NCBI RefSeq assembly: GCF_036370855.1
Contig: NC_088110.1
Location: forward strand, 21,633,501-21,697,500
DNA from: Dromaius novaehollandiae
Lineage: Eukaryota > Chordata > Aves > Casuariiformes > Dromaiidae
DNA length: 64,000 nucleotides
Direction of reading: 5' to 3'
Positions 48,381-59,900 of the stretch are shown here, one piece after another (position 1 is the stretch's first letter; each line of letters opens with the position of its first letter). Below the pieces are notes generated by a model. The model saw only the letters and a program-made list of their open reading frames with translations. It had not been told where the DNA came from and did no database searches. The translations under genes and the position numbers were made by a program.

Positions 48381-50348
48381 GCTGAGGTGGAAGGAGAAGC
48401 TGGGAGCTGTACGGAAACCTTGCTGAAAATGAAACGGGCCCTTTCTTTTTGCAGAGGCAAAGCACAGCAATTCCCTGCTTGTAACCGGATCGGTCGGTCA
48501 GACTCTTTCCCGTCCGTGAGTAACGCGTCGGGCACCGGTCGGCAGAACGACGGCACCGCGCCGCCGGCCTTCCCGCGCTACCGCCCGCCTTTCACGAGTG
48601 ATTGGGGTTAATATGCTTTTCAGGAGGACCAAGACTGTAAGCGCTTCGCAGCAGGGCGTTTGATTGCATTTGTTATCACCTAGCACCATGTGATCACCAC
48701 TTTTTTTTAAAACCTTCAGCCACTACTGTCATAAAAACAAATGCCTTTTATAGCTCCTGTTAATTGTTAATGAGTACAACATATCTTGAATTGTCAGTAT
48801 GAGAAGTCTATTCCCATTAAAAGTTGAATTACACTCCCATTTCTCCTGCTGTAGTTTAAAGAACATGATCTTCATAACCCTTAGCAGGCCAAGCCTTTCT
48901 TATTCCAAGCAGACATGACTTAATCTACATAAACCAGCCAGCAGTCAGTGCTGCTGAATTATGATTTGCAGACCTAGTTTAATTTAGACACAGGTATGAT
49001 CAGAAACACCAAGGTCTCAATATTTCTTATTTTCCATAATTTAGTACTGAAATCCCTTCTGTTGCAGTTGATAAACAGCCAGGAATGGATAACAGCATTC
49101 TTAATTCTCATCTGAAATTTGGCTTGGTGACCTATACGTAGAAGGTGGGACCTGCTTGTAGCAGCTAGAATTCACCCATTGGGTCAAGTTAGCTGCAATC
49201 TCTACCGTCTTGTGCGCAAGTCTAACAAACCAGTATGAGACAACACCTAGGACCTCTACATCAGGCCACTGTTGGTAAGTCTGATTGATAAAGCCCACAA
49301 CGGTAGTAAGCTCGAAAAGCTGCTGACTTACCGAATCACCTCTTTGTACCTTAGGTGAACTTTTACTGTAACTATATATGGAAAAAGCAGCAGGCCTAAA
49401 GAAAGCGCTACAAAACTTTTCCCAGTGCACAGATATGATTTTGCTGTAGCTTTAAATATCTTTTTAATGTCTGCTACCTAAATTTCACAAGTCTGAATTA
49501 GCCAAAAAAAAGAGGCAAGCTGCCTGTAGGTGAGCTATGTGTTTTCAAAAATGTTTGCAGTTTATAATACAAGGTGTTTCTGCCTTAATGTAAATCTCAA
49601 TCAGCAGTAGGTGACCGTTAACCAAGCTACAGCTATGTACAATGAACTCAAAAATGGCTATATAACCTCAAACATTCATAAGAGCTGCTACAAAGGTTAC
49701 GTTCGTGTCTGGAAAAGCAGGTCGGATGACCTCTGTTCGAAAGCTTGAGGCGTTACGGACGGCCTTGTCCTGAGCAGTCCGACACGCAGCAGAGCTCTCA
49801 ATCTGCCACGTTGTGCAGATCAGCTCAGGTGCATTCCCCTTCGTGGCAAAAACGAGAAGGCAATCCCCAGCTATGATTTAGGCTTATTCCACTAATACTT
49901 GTAAAGCACTTTGAGATCCTCTGATAGACGACACCATGGAAATGCAATTATCTTCCTGACCGAAAGGGGAGTCTGAAGAGCATCCGAACCTTCATCAAAT
50001 GGGGAACACTTTGTGCTTGTGTTATCTTTCATGGGTTAGGGAGGCATTTTAGACTTGTCACTCTACAACACAGAGGCTTGAAAATCATTAAAGACTGGAT
50101 ACGCAAGGGCTGAATTTCACCTAGGAGCACAGTGTTTTATTTTTCTACTGTCTATGATGAATTTGATCTGATATTATATGCCGGTAGCTTTGATTTAAAC
50201 AGGTATTTCTGGAAAACAGGTTCAATGCAAACAGTCCTGCTGTATGAAAGACGCATCTGTACTTGTGTAACATTGCTTCCAGTTCCTCCATCATGTCGAT
50301 TAAATTAATTTTCTAGACATTAAATGTAAATTTATACTTTTTAATGAT

Positions 50349-50373
50349 AATAAAAATTTACAGGGGAAATAAA
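50349..50373 (+). terminator. Candidate HNF4B polyadenylation signals (two AATAAA)
   Basis: Two AATAAA hexamers lie at 50349-50354 and 50368-50373, about 2 kb after the HNF4B stop. An alternative weaker ATTAAA is at 48816-48821. Which one is used cannot be told from sequence alone. Confidence 0.25.
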
Positions 50374-50695
50374 TTCCATATGGTCCACCTTTCTCAAATG
50401 GACAGCTTGCCTTTTTCCTTTAATTCAAAATCAAATTTCTCTATTGACTTCTCAAATGCAAATACCTTTAGAGATTTTTCAGGCACATCATAGAAAAAAG
50501 AATCATAGATGGCTGCAAAGCTCAGCTTTCATTTGAGACTGATTAATTAGCAGTCTGACATATTATTTGCTAGAATAAAATTGTCCACAAGAAGCAGATA
50601 TTTCATCTTGCAAATGCATTTGAAAAGAGAATCTGATTCAGTCTCCAAAGTTCAGTTGGTCTGGTAGGGTTTCACAGCAAGAATAATTTACTGTC

Positions 50696-50738
50696 TTACA
50701 ATTGTAATTAAATTGTAATTAAATTGTAATTACAATTT
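50696..50738. repeat. AT-rich tandem repeat with perfect palindrome
   Basis: An 11-bp unit, ATTGTAATTAA, is repeated about three times from 50701 and runs into AAATTGTAATTACAATTT at 50721-50738, a perfect 18-bp palindrome. TTACAATTGTAA at 50696-50707 is a second palindrome. It could extrude a small hairpin; no function is known. Confidence 0.85.
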
Positions 50739-52457
50739 ATTGCCTTACAAGAGGCCCACAGTTAGGGCCAGAATAGACTTTCATTAAAAAAAATAATAAT
50801 AATAAAAAAAATCTCTTCCTGGCTTCCCTCTGTCAAACCCCACTTCAAATTAAATATTAATATTTTTGTGCAAATATACTTCAGGCGTGACTACTTCATT
50901 AGAATTCTGTTTTATTCCAATTATGAGTTTGTTAAGAAAAGAGGAACAAAACCATTGTTTAAAAAGATTCTATAGTGGTGTGGCAAGATGCTGGCTGGTT
51001 TGCAAAATTATGTGAAATATCTCAGGTAAAGCGTTGCCCATTTCGCCGTAAGTGATGCATTTTATTTATAAATGCCATCCACAGTTGTAACACTGGCTTT
51101 ATTAAGGTTGAATCTAGGTCTTATTTTAACTTCATCCTGTGCTACAGTATGAAGGGAAAGAGCAGAAATCTTCAGGAGATGCAAAGTTTCACTTATGTTT
51201 TTTAGGGGACTAAGACTGTGCTTGCTTTGATACATGCTGGCTATTTTGCAGAGCTATATTTGGGTATGGCAAGTCATTTGTATTCCAGTAGCCTATTTGC
51301 TACTGTGATATATTCAGGAATCACTGTCATTCAGCTTTTGCAGTATTTCCCCTTGAAGAAATTTAGAACATACTCATACTTTCACTTATCTTAAATAGGT
51401 GACACAAAAATTATTAAGGAACATATAAATAAAGAATCACTAAACCATATACCGCCACAAATTACTACTTTTTTCAGCTCGCATTGTATAAACTGAATTG
51501 TTGCTCCATTCATGGAATAATGGTTTAAAGGTACACAGAATTGCAGTGGTCAGTGCCTTTCAGTTTGGCATTATTCACAGATATCAGAATCACTCTGCAT
51601 TCCACTTTCTGCCTTTAAAAACCTATTACATACTATCCACTTTCAGCGAACATTTTGAAGACACATGAGTAACAGGGCTTGCCACTTCTTCATTAACTTT
51701 GAAAGTATTTGCTTATTAACCTTGTGCCAATAGAAAATAGTGAAAACATTCACAGATAAGTGAAATCAACAAACAAAACCCCACACTATTCTTTGGATTT
51801 GTTTGCAACAATAACAGCTTCCTGTCGCAACAGAAATAAACAGCTTCCAGCACTCCCTTCTTTTGTGCCTTTGCAGACCTTGTTTCCTCCTTGTGCTGTG
51901 TCGTTGGGTCAGTTGCTCTGTTTACAACTCCAAAATTATAAGCATCTGTCTGAAGTGCTGCTTTCAAGGCTGCAGAAGTAGCTGTCTTCATATCTGAAAC
52001 TACAGAATTAGGGGGGAAAAAAAAGTTAACATTTGGACAGAAAAGCTAGGGGGTCCAAACCTGTGATGTTTCGCACAAATGCCTTGACTGTGCAAAGCCA
52101 GTTGTATTAGAGTTTTCAAATAGGAAGCGTTCCCCGTGTTCTCCCGCTGGCCGTAGACAAACAGGCACTAATAAAAGATAAGCAGTTACACAAGAGGACG
52201 CAGAAGGTGAAAAGCCTATGAGCAGCTAAATAGTTAGCATAATTTAAAACCCACAGTAAGGAAAATGGAATAGCATCTTTAATTTGAAACAGTAGCAACT
52301 GTTACTCAATATACATGTAAATAGAGATCAGAAGCCAAATGATGCAAGACTGCTACCCTGAAGTTCTTATAACCCGAATATATGTGAATATGCACATATA
52401 TGTGCAAAAAAGTGACATATACAGAGGTTAATCAACTTTAAGACTTCAATTCATCAC

Positions 52458-52463
52458 TTTATT
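52458..52463 (-). terminator. Candidate distal ZDHHC7 polyadenylation signal
   Basis: On the minus strand this reads AATAAA inside AAAAATAAAGTGATG. It is one of two hexamers clustered at 52.46-52.60 kb. Use of this site is inferred from position only. Confidence 0.3.
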
Positions 52464-54501
52464 TTTTTTACATTAAAAAATTACAATGTAACAAGGGTCT
52501 GAAAAGCCAAGTAAACTTGATTTCACACACGCACACACTTGCTAAGTCACAGGTTCAATTGCTTTAAGTGATATTTTCTGATTTTCATCAGGATATTTTA
52601 TTAAACAATATACATATTAAGAGCCTCATGACAAAGCCAGATACATTTTCTCCCAGTCTTTAAGATGTGCAACTGAATATGCAAAGATCCTTGTGGAACT
52701 TCCAACTTTTCCCTCATTCGTATGAGACGCACAGTTTTGTTCATTTGGCTGCAATTTCATCGGATGTGCCCACCTAGAAATGCTCCAGTATTACATACCA
52801 TCTCCCCCAAGCAAAGGGAGCGTTTTATACAATATTGCACAGTTTTGTTTGCAGGGTCATATCTAATAAATGGATCCCTTAGTAAGTTCACCCACCCAGT
52901 GGTATAAAACTTGATGAAGCTGGAATCAAGATGCCACAGACAATTACAAAGAAATGGAGAAGCAGGTCACCAGAAAAAGAAAGTACAACTTCTGTAGTAA
53001 GTAAACTTACTAATACAAGATTCTTCAGCACGTTGAACTGCTTGAGGTGGGACAGATCATCAGTACTACTGGCAAAGCAAAAGCAAAGACTGGACAAGTT
53101 TAAGGCAAGTCCCAAGAACTGGGAGCTGTTTACTTCCTAGGCACGATTTCGAGCTATGCATCGAGGCTCCTTTTTTATCCTTTACATTGTTGGTAATTTA
53201 TAGAACAAATCAGCAATAATACAAAAAATATTCTAAATGTAATGTTTAAATAATCCACTTCTGGCTGAATTTCATTACTTGCAATTTACAAATATATCTT
53301 AGCACTACTGTTATTTGTCAGGCCCACATAAAGCAGTTCTGGATCTATACTGCTCTCTTCTGATTTTTGAAAGTAGTTTTGATTGGAAAACAGCTAAATT
53401 AAAAATAATTCCCTCTCTGTTGCAGATTTTTTCTCTTCTATGCTTAAGATCTGTTGTACTTGAGAAGGAGGCAAGCTCTGTCAGCACTAGAAGAAATCTC
53501 CCTCCTTCCACTGATGTCTTTGTTCAAGGGATCATTAACAGCTTTCCTTCTACGAAGAGTCTGCAAGGGGCAGAGCAAGACCTTACAAAAACAACCATTC
53601 TTTCAGTTAATTAACTCCAGTTTGCAGTACATTCATTTTAATCCCACACGTGAGGATACAGTCACTGGTCCCATTTATTCCTGCACAGAGGACTAGATAC
53701 CATGCTCAGACCCCTAAGCGTAAGTTCCATTAGAATCAATGCACTAAGAATTGGAGACACATATCTGAGGGCAGAATTTGGCCCACTGTTGTAAGTTAAA
53801 AGTATTGTTTACTGAACCTTTAGAACTTACCTAAATGCCATACGAGATTAGTACTGCCAAACACGAGACATGCTTTTGTGAGCCTGGGAAGACATTTGGC
53901 AGGGGTGTAACAGTGCCTCTGACGTGTTATGCTGCCATGTGCACAAGTCCCTTAAATCATTTGCATATGAGGAATGTGTGTCTGAAGTGGGACACAAGAG
54001 TACAGCTCTGTTTATTAGGACAAGTTGAAATATAAATTAAAATTGAACAAACCATTATTCCCTGAAAACTGGATTTAGCAGGCTGGGTCTCATTTGAGAT
54101 CAACTTTCATTATAACTCTCTTCCTTATGATTGACAACTGCACCTAAGTACATAATTTTTATAAAAACACACAGGTAAGTCCCCAAACATTTACCAAATA
54201 AAAAGGGTTTAACAAAAATGCATAATTAATCTCATAAAATAAATTACAGTAGCATGACAACATTTGGCTTCTTTAGTGTGACCACGTGCTTTTTCTTTGT
54301 CATCTTGTTGTTAAGACCATTACAGATCCAGTTTGTGTCTCTGAAAGTTAATGAGATGTCTGTGACAAACGTATAAAACTCTGCTTGCTACAAGCAAATG
54401 TCTGGTATCAGCTTCACCTGGTCACAGATTATATGTAGACAGCCTTTCTGGCCCCAAATAAATATTATATAGTATTCTTGCAAGTTCCAGCATAGTTAAA
54501 C
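52458..54501 (-). other. ZDHHC7: Probable ZDHHC7 3' UTR
   Basis: Downstream of the ZDHHC7 stop, read leftward, about 2 kb of AT-rich non-coding sequence follows. Minus-strand AATAAA hexamers occur at 54011-54016, 53674-53679, 52597-52602 and 52458-52463. The most distal pair would give a UTR of about 2 kb. The end is not certain. Confidence 0.5.
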
Positions 54502-54678
54502 TCAAACAGAAAACTCAGGTCCTCCTTTCTTTGCTCTCAGTAGAAGTCGCCTGATTCGAAATCCTGCAAAAGGATTGATCCACAGGAGCGAAGGCTGGCC
54601 CCCGAAAACAGACTTCATTCCTTCCCAACGTAGTCTCCTCTCCCACGTTGGCTTTTCACTCTTCAGTCTTTCAATCTC
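54502..54678 (-). CDS. ZDHHC7: ZDHHC7 last coding exon (cytosolic C-terminal tail and stop)
   Basis: The acceptor TTTATTTGCAG leads into [18 protein letters not shown], then [15 protein letters not shown] and the end KKGGPEFSV with a TGA stop (58 residues). The final EFSV is the conserved ZDHHC7 terminus and could act as a PDZ ligand (inference). Confidence 0.96.
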   Translation of the reverse strand, partial: EIERLKSEKPTWERRLRWEGMKSVFGGQPSLLWINPFAGFRIRRLLLRAKKGGPEFSV

Positions 54679-56863
54679 CTGCAAATAAAGACATGCAGTG
54701 ACACACTGAAGTCTACAGTTTAGTGAAGTGTAACAGCAATTACCAAAAGTGATAGCTATTTGGCATTCTTTTAATTCATAGCTAGTGAGCAGATTAGTTT
54801 TACTGTTATTTATTTAGCAAAGAAGAAATAAGCATGGCTGATTTAGCCCTGCAAGTACAGAAGACTTCGAACACAGAATGAATATGAAACAGGTTGGTTC
54901 CCCCCCACATATCCCAAACTAAAAGAAAAAAAGAATGACCAGAAAGGCTGATGTGAAAGCTAGAAGATCAGCAAACAATACCCCTATGCTAAAAGATGTT
55001 TACTCGGTTAACGAAACCAGGCAAGAAGGTTTCCAGGAAGATTCTTTTACTGCAATTACTGAAGCTAGGTATGCTTTCCCAAGTGCATTATTCTGATCAT
55101 TTTTTGTACTGACTTCCCACTAATGAAGGCTGGATATTAACCAACTGTTTTTCAACTCGGTAACACACAAAAGCTCTTCAATACATAACACTATTCAACA
55201 GCATCAGATGAGAAAATTCTGAGCAGCCGCATTATTCAAATTCCTTATGTTTCCAGTCAATTATCCAGCACAAAGAATGCCCTTTCAAGGCTTAACACTG
55301 CAGACAGAAGCAGGCAAGAGCGTCAAATGTCCAAACTATATTTATATTTTAATAAAGTACAGCAAAGCAGAAGAACAGCATGAAGGGCTGATATTAAGAT
55401 CGCTACTTTAAGCATACACCTGAGGGAAGTAGTCATTTCTTGTAACACACATTAAAAATGTGACAGTTTAGAACTACAAGTCCAAAATAAAGTCAGAAAT
55501 TGTGTAATCTGTGTGGCTGAAGACCTAGCTATAAATTATATGTCAGAAAAGCAGATAATGCAAGAGTATCTGTCACAAAGCAAACCCACAAACATTTCTA
55601 TTCTTACAACAGTAGAAAATAAAAACTATGATTTATTTCAGATTTTGGCTTTCTCCAGAATAAGAGCCCCCCCCCCCCCCCATGCAAATAAACTACACCT
55701 AATCACATCTTTCCAGTAGAATTGTTAAAGCATATGAAAATAGTGGTCCTTACCGTTTCATCATTGCATATTGAGTGAATTTGGGTGCCAAACATGACTG
55801 CAGTGAAAGTGAGAAACAGAAAACCCTCAAGGCACAAGAAGATCATCAGGATCACAGTTACAGGTGGGGAGAAGTCACTGCATTCTGTGAAAAAGATAAG
55901 TGTACTTATAAAAAAAAATCTGAAGAGCAAGTCCAGAGTAATATACATCCTCTCTTCAATAAACAGCAATAAAAGCTAAGTAGTTTTGACACTTAAAACA
56001 GTATTTCACCACAGTTACAGCAAATTTTACTGTCTATCACTGTAGCAGCTTTATTTGCTGTCCAAGGAAATAAAGATTTTAAGAAAGTTACACTTCTGGC
56101 TTTCTATACAGCATGTGGTACTGCATCACTGAACTCCTGCCTCAGTATGTCAAGGCTACAGCAAACGGGATATCAAATAAATGTTTGCACAAGACTCTTT
56201 AAAACAGCACTCGGAACTGCACACGTACAAAGATGACAGCAGCTTGAAGTTTCATGCATGACAAAGGTTGTAAAAACCATCACCACTGTCAGCTCTGACT
56301 TGCTAATTAATCCAGATTTTCCAACTTGCTGCAATTTTTTTTTTCCTTCCAGCATCACACAAAGCAGTAAGGTTATGACTTGCACTCAGTCACATCTCTG
56401 GAGATCCTCTGATCAACTAATTAACTCTGTTAATCAGTTGAGTAAAGAAGTGGGATTACATACAGCAAGTAGAATTTTTCAGGTTAAAAAAAGCTACTAG
56501 GTTACCATCCATTTAACAGGATACTCAGTGAAAGCAGTCATATGGATTCCCTTGTTGCTTTAGGTACTGGGAAGAACTCCTGATAACCATCTTCTCTCAA
56601 AGGCACAAGGTCAGCACTGGCATATTATTGGAAGCAAGTCAGAGCCCTAAACAAACAACTAGGTAGGAAACAAGCTTAAGTTTCAGCTGTTCGCAGATCT
56701 GTGGTGTGACACACAACCCAGCTGGTAGCTTCAGCTAATATGGTGCTGAGATGGTTGAGGCCTGGGTACCCGTTTTCTTCCTATTACAGAGGTGATAAAT
56801 TTTCTCTGCATGGGAAGCAAGTGACAATGCCTTTGACAACCACAGCTCCCACAGTGAATGATT

Positions 56864-56934
<71 letters not shown>

Positions 56935-59900
56935 AGACTTCGTAAATCTTTAAAAATCACAGCTCACCTAAGCTAGCTGGACTTATTGGCAAACAGGTAC
57001 AGAAAGATTTTCAGGACCTCACTTTAAAAAGAGGAAAGTCCAATATTTCTTATATGGGGTTAAAATAAGTGGAACGCCATGACTTTCCTTTAATATCTGC
57101 TTGATTATGCCGGTGAAAGTTAAGTATGTGCTTACCAGTCCACTGCCCTCGGACACAGGAGAAAAACTGAAACCCACACAGTATGAGCGCATGAGCTGAA
57201 ATTAGGGCTATATACATCTGGAAATAAGAGAGAGTGCTTACGTTTGACTGTTGCCAGGTAGTAAACCAGACATTCCTTACAGCCAGCCTTCACCACTGTA
57301 CAGCGAATGTACTTTCCTATTTCCATTTTTAATTTAACAAAATGATGTAAAAACAAATTCTAATCAAGTTTGAATCTAAAAATGTGGGCAACTAAGAAAG
57401 CGTAAAGATTAGCTACCTCAATCAATACTGCAATTTCACCAACTGTTACTATATAAAACACAGTAAAATTAGGTGATTTAAGATAACAGCACTTTACAAA
57501 ATACTAATTAAAATGAATACGGGCAAAAATGTCTTCCTGCATAGAAAATATCTTGGGTAGAACAGGTGGAGGGAGGGAGAAAGCTGTTGTGCCCATAGTG
57601 TAGTATGTGCCCATACTACTCACTAATAAACATGACCAAAATTGCTATAATCAAGGTAGATTCATACTGGGATCAAGCTGCTGTTGATTTGCACTTACCG
57701 TAAACAGAACAAAGAATCTCTGATTTTTCTCACCCACGCAATTATTCACCCATGGGCAGTGGTGATCCATCTTTCGAATACATCGCTTGCAAATACTGGA
57801 GGAAAGGAAAAGAGACTTTTGTAGCAAAACAATACTGCACATGTTTTAATGTGGAAATGAGGGTACCCAGCAGCCAAAAGGTAATGTGCAGAAATCACCT
57901 ACTTTCATGATGAACTGTATGACGGTGATTTTACCAACACTGTATTTGCATTTCTTTAAAGAAACCTTTTACTAACTTATGCCTCAGCTTCTGCCTATAT
58001 AAATCAGACCACAGGAAAATTAGTATTGACATGTTCTTGGAAGAGGATCATTGCATATCTAAACACAGAATCAAGCACATCTAGTAACTTGTTTTAGACA
58101 CCTGTGGCACTGAATGAGCAAAACAGCAATCCTTTCTAGATGCCAGATTAGAAAAGTAAAACCTTCCCTTTTAGAGAAGGTTTTAAGATAAAGTAATTAT
58201 TTCATATTTACAGACTTTCAATGTATAGATCTGGTTTACAAGTCAGAAACAGCAGTCTCATCAAGAGAGAAATTTTCCCTCTTGAGGCGGTTTTAACCAG
58301 CCACACATCTCTAAACATTCAGAACACTTGCAATCAAAATTTCAATCAAAGAATAGCTTACAAAGTCACACCTCACTTCTCCAAAATAAAATACCTTCCC
58401 CCCCAAAAAATCAACTATAAGCAGCACACATTCTTTGCCTGCTTGTTAATGAATGCTGTTAAACATTACTGCTCTTTGCTAGTTCCAAACTAAAGGCTTA
58501 CTTTCTGCAAAGATTTTAGTCAAGCTTATCACCAGAAAGAAAAGGCAAATATTTCAGTAACTTTTTTTTTTTATATTTGCTAGGCCATGAAGCATCGGAG
58601 GGCTCATTTCTCTTATATTTGTGTCCACCTGCAGCCAGACAAAAACAGTCATACAAGAGGAGCAGAACAGTTACAACATAGGTTGTGCTGAATAGTTCAA
58701 ATGATGCTCATGTTTTGTTTCCCTAGTTTTGTATTCAAGGTAGCCACACACACAGTGTTTCAAGATTTTCCTACAGAATATCCGAACAGTTAAGCATTTT
58801 CATTTCAGCAGATATGGAGTCAAATCAGCCTCACATATTCAGGTACTATTATTCAAAATCCTCTGTTATTAACACATGCTTATTTATGTATGATTCCTAC
58901 AAGTGCTGCAGTGACAAACCATGAAGCAAAACCAGACGATCATCACTAGAGTTCAGAAGGGAGGCGGGGGGGAGGGGGGGGGGACCCAATACTTAAAAAC
59001 CATTTTATGCCTAGGAGCAGCCATATATGCATGGTGTAATTCAGCAAGAAGCAGAACATACTCCTGCGCGGGTAATGTGAGAATCCCAAATCTCCCCCTG
59101 CTCCTCAGAAGCTCCCGTTGTCCTGAGCTATCACAGCCCAGCCTCTATATTCCCACTGCTTCTCATTTTGTGGACATTAAGGACGACTCATCTTCTGATG
59201 GAAATTACTTTTTAAATAGTACCAGTTACATGTAAAAAACACAATACTATAACCAAACACTGCAACCATTCCCTAGAGCAGAAGAAACAAGTATGATTCA
59301 AGACAAGGTGTTCAGAAGGCTCTCCAAAAAACACGTTTTCCCTTCTCAGCTTGCCAGTAAGTTCAGCCTCTCAATGACTTTCAGAGCTTTGTGGGAAAGG
59401 TGGGCTAACTATAGCCACCATATCCATGCCTCAGTGTAAAACAGTATTCATACTGTCACTCCAAAAAGAAAATTAAAGCAAGTACTGAGTGAAATGAGAT
59501 TCAAACAAGCCAAGCACTGAAGGGCGTCAGGTGGGCAGGACACACTTTTCCTCATTCGTTTTCCTCTCGCAAGCCCACTCGGAGCTCTCCGAGCCACCAG
59601 CTGCCTGGAACCCTGCCTTTTCCATCTCTAATCTAACACCACGCTTCCACGAGCGCTTCCAGCCAACAACCTGGCAGTGATGCTCAAAAAGCAGTGCTGC
59701 CTTCTTCCTACCCAGGCCACTTGCGTCGTTCCCTGCCTTGTCCCCGCAGCACAGATGTCCGTGCGGGAACAGTTTGGGGAAGTCAGGCCATTAGCTGGAG
59801 CCTGGGTCATTTCCCGGTGCAGCTGCACAGATGCTCCCGCCTACACAGGCGGCAGGAGCAGGATGGCAGCGCGAGCAAGCAGCTGCACGCAAAGCGAGGA

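Larger units (their letters stand above)
48381..52457 (+). other. HNF4B 3' UTR (end uncertain) and convergent intergenic space
   Basis: The HNF4B 3' UTR begins after the TAG at 48378-48380. Its first 230 bases are GC- and CpG-rich, then the sequence turns AT-rich. Possible polyadenylation hexamers are ATTAAA at 48816 and AATAAA at 50349 and 50368, so the UTR could be about 0.45 kb or 2 kb long. Beyond that I see an AT-rich tandem repeat near 50701 and no coding sequence up to the likely end of ZDHHC7. Confidence 0.6.
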
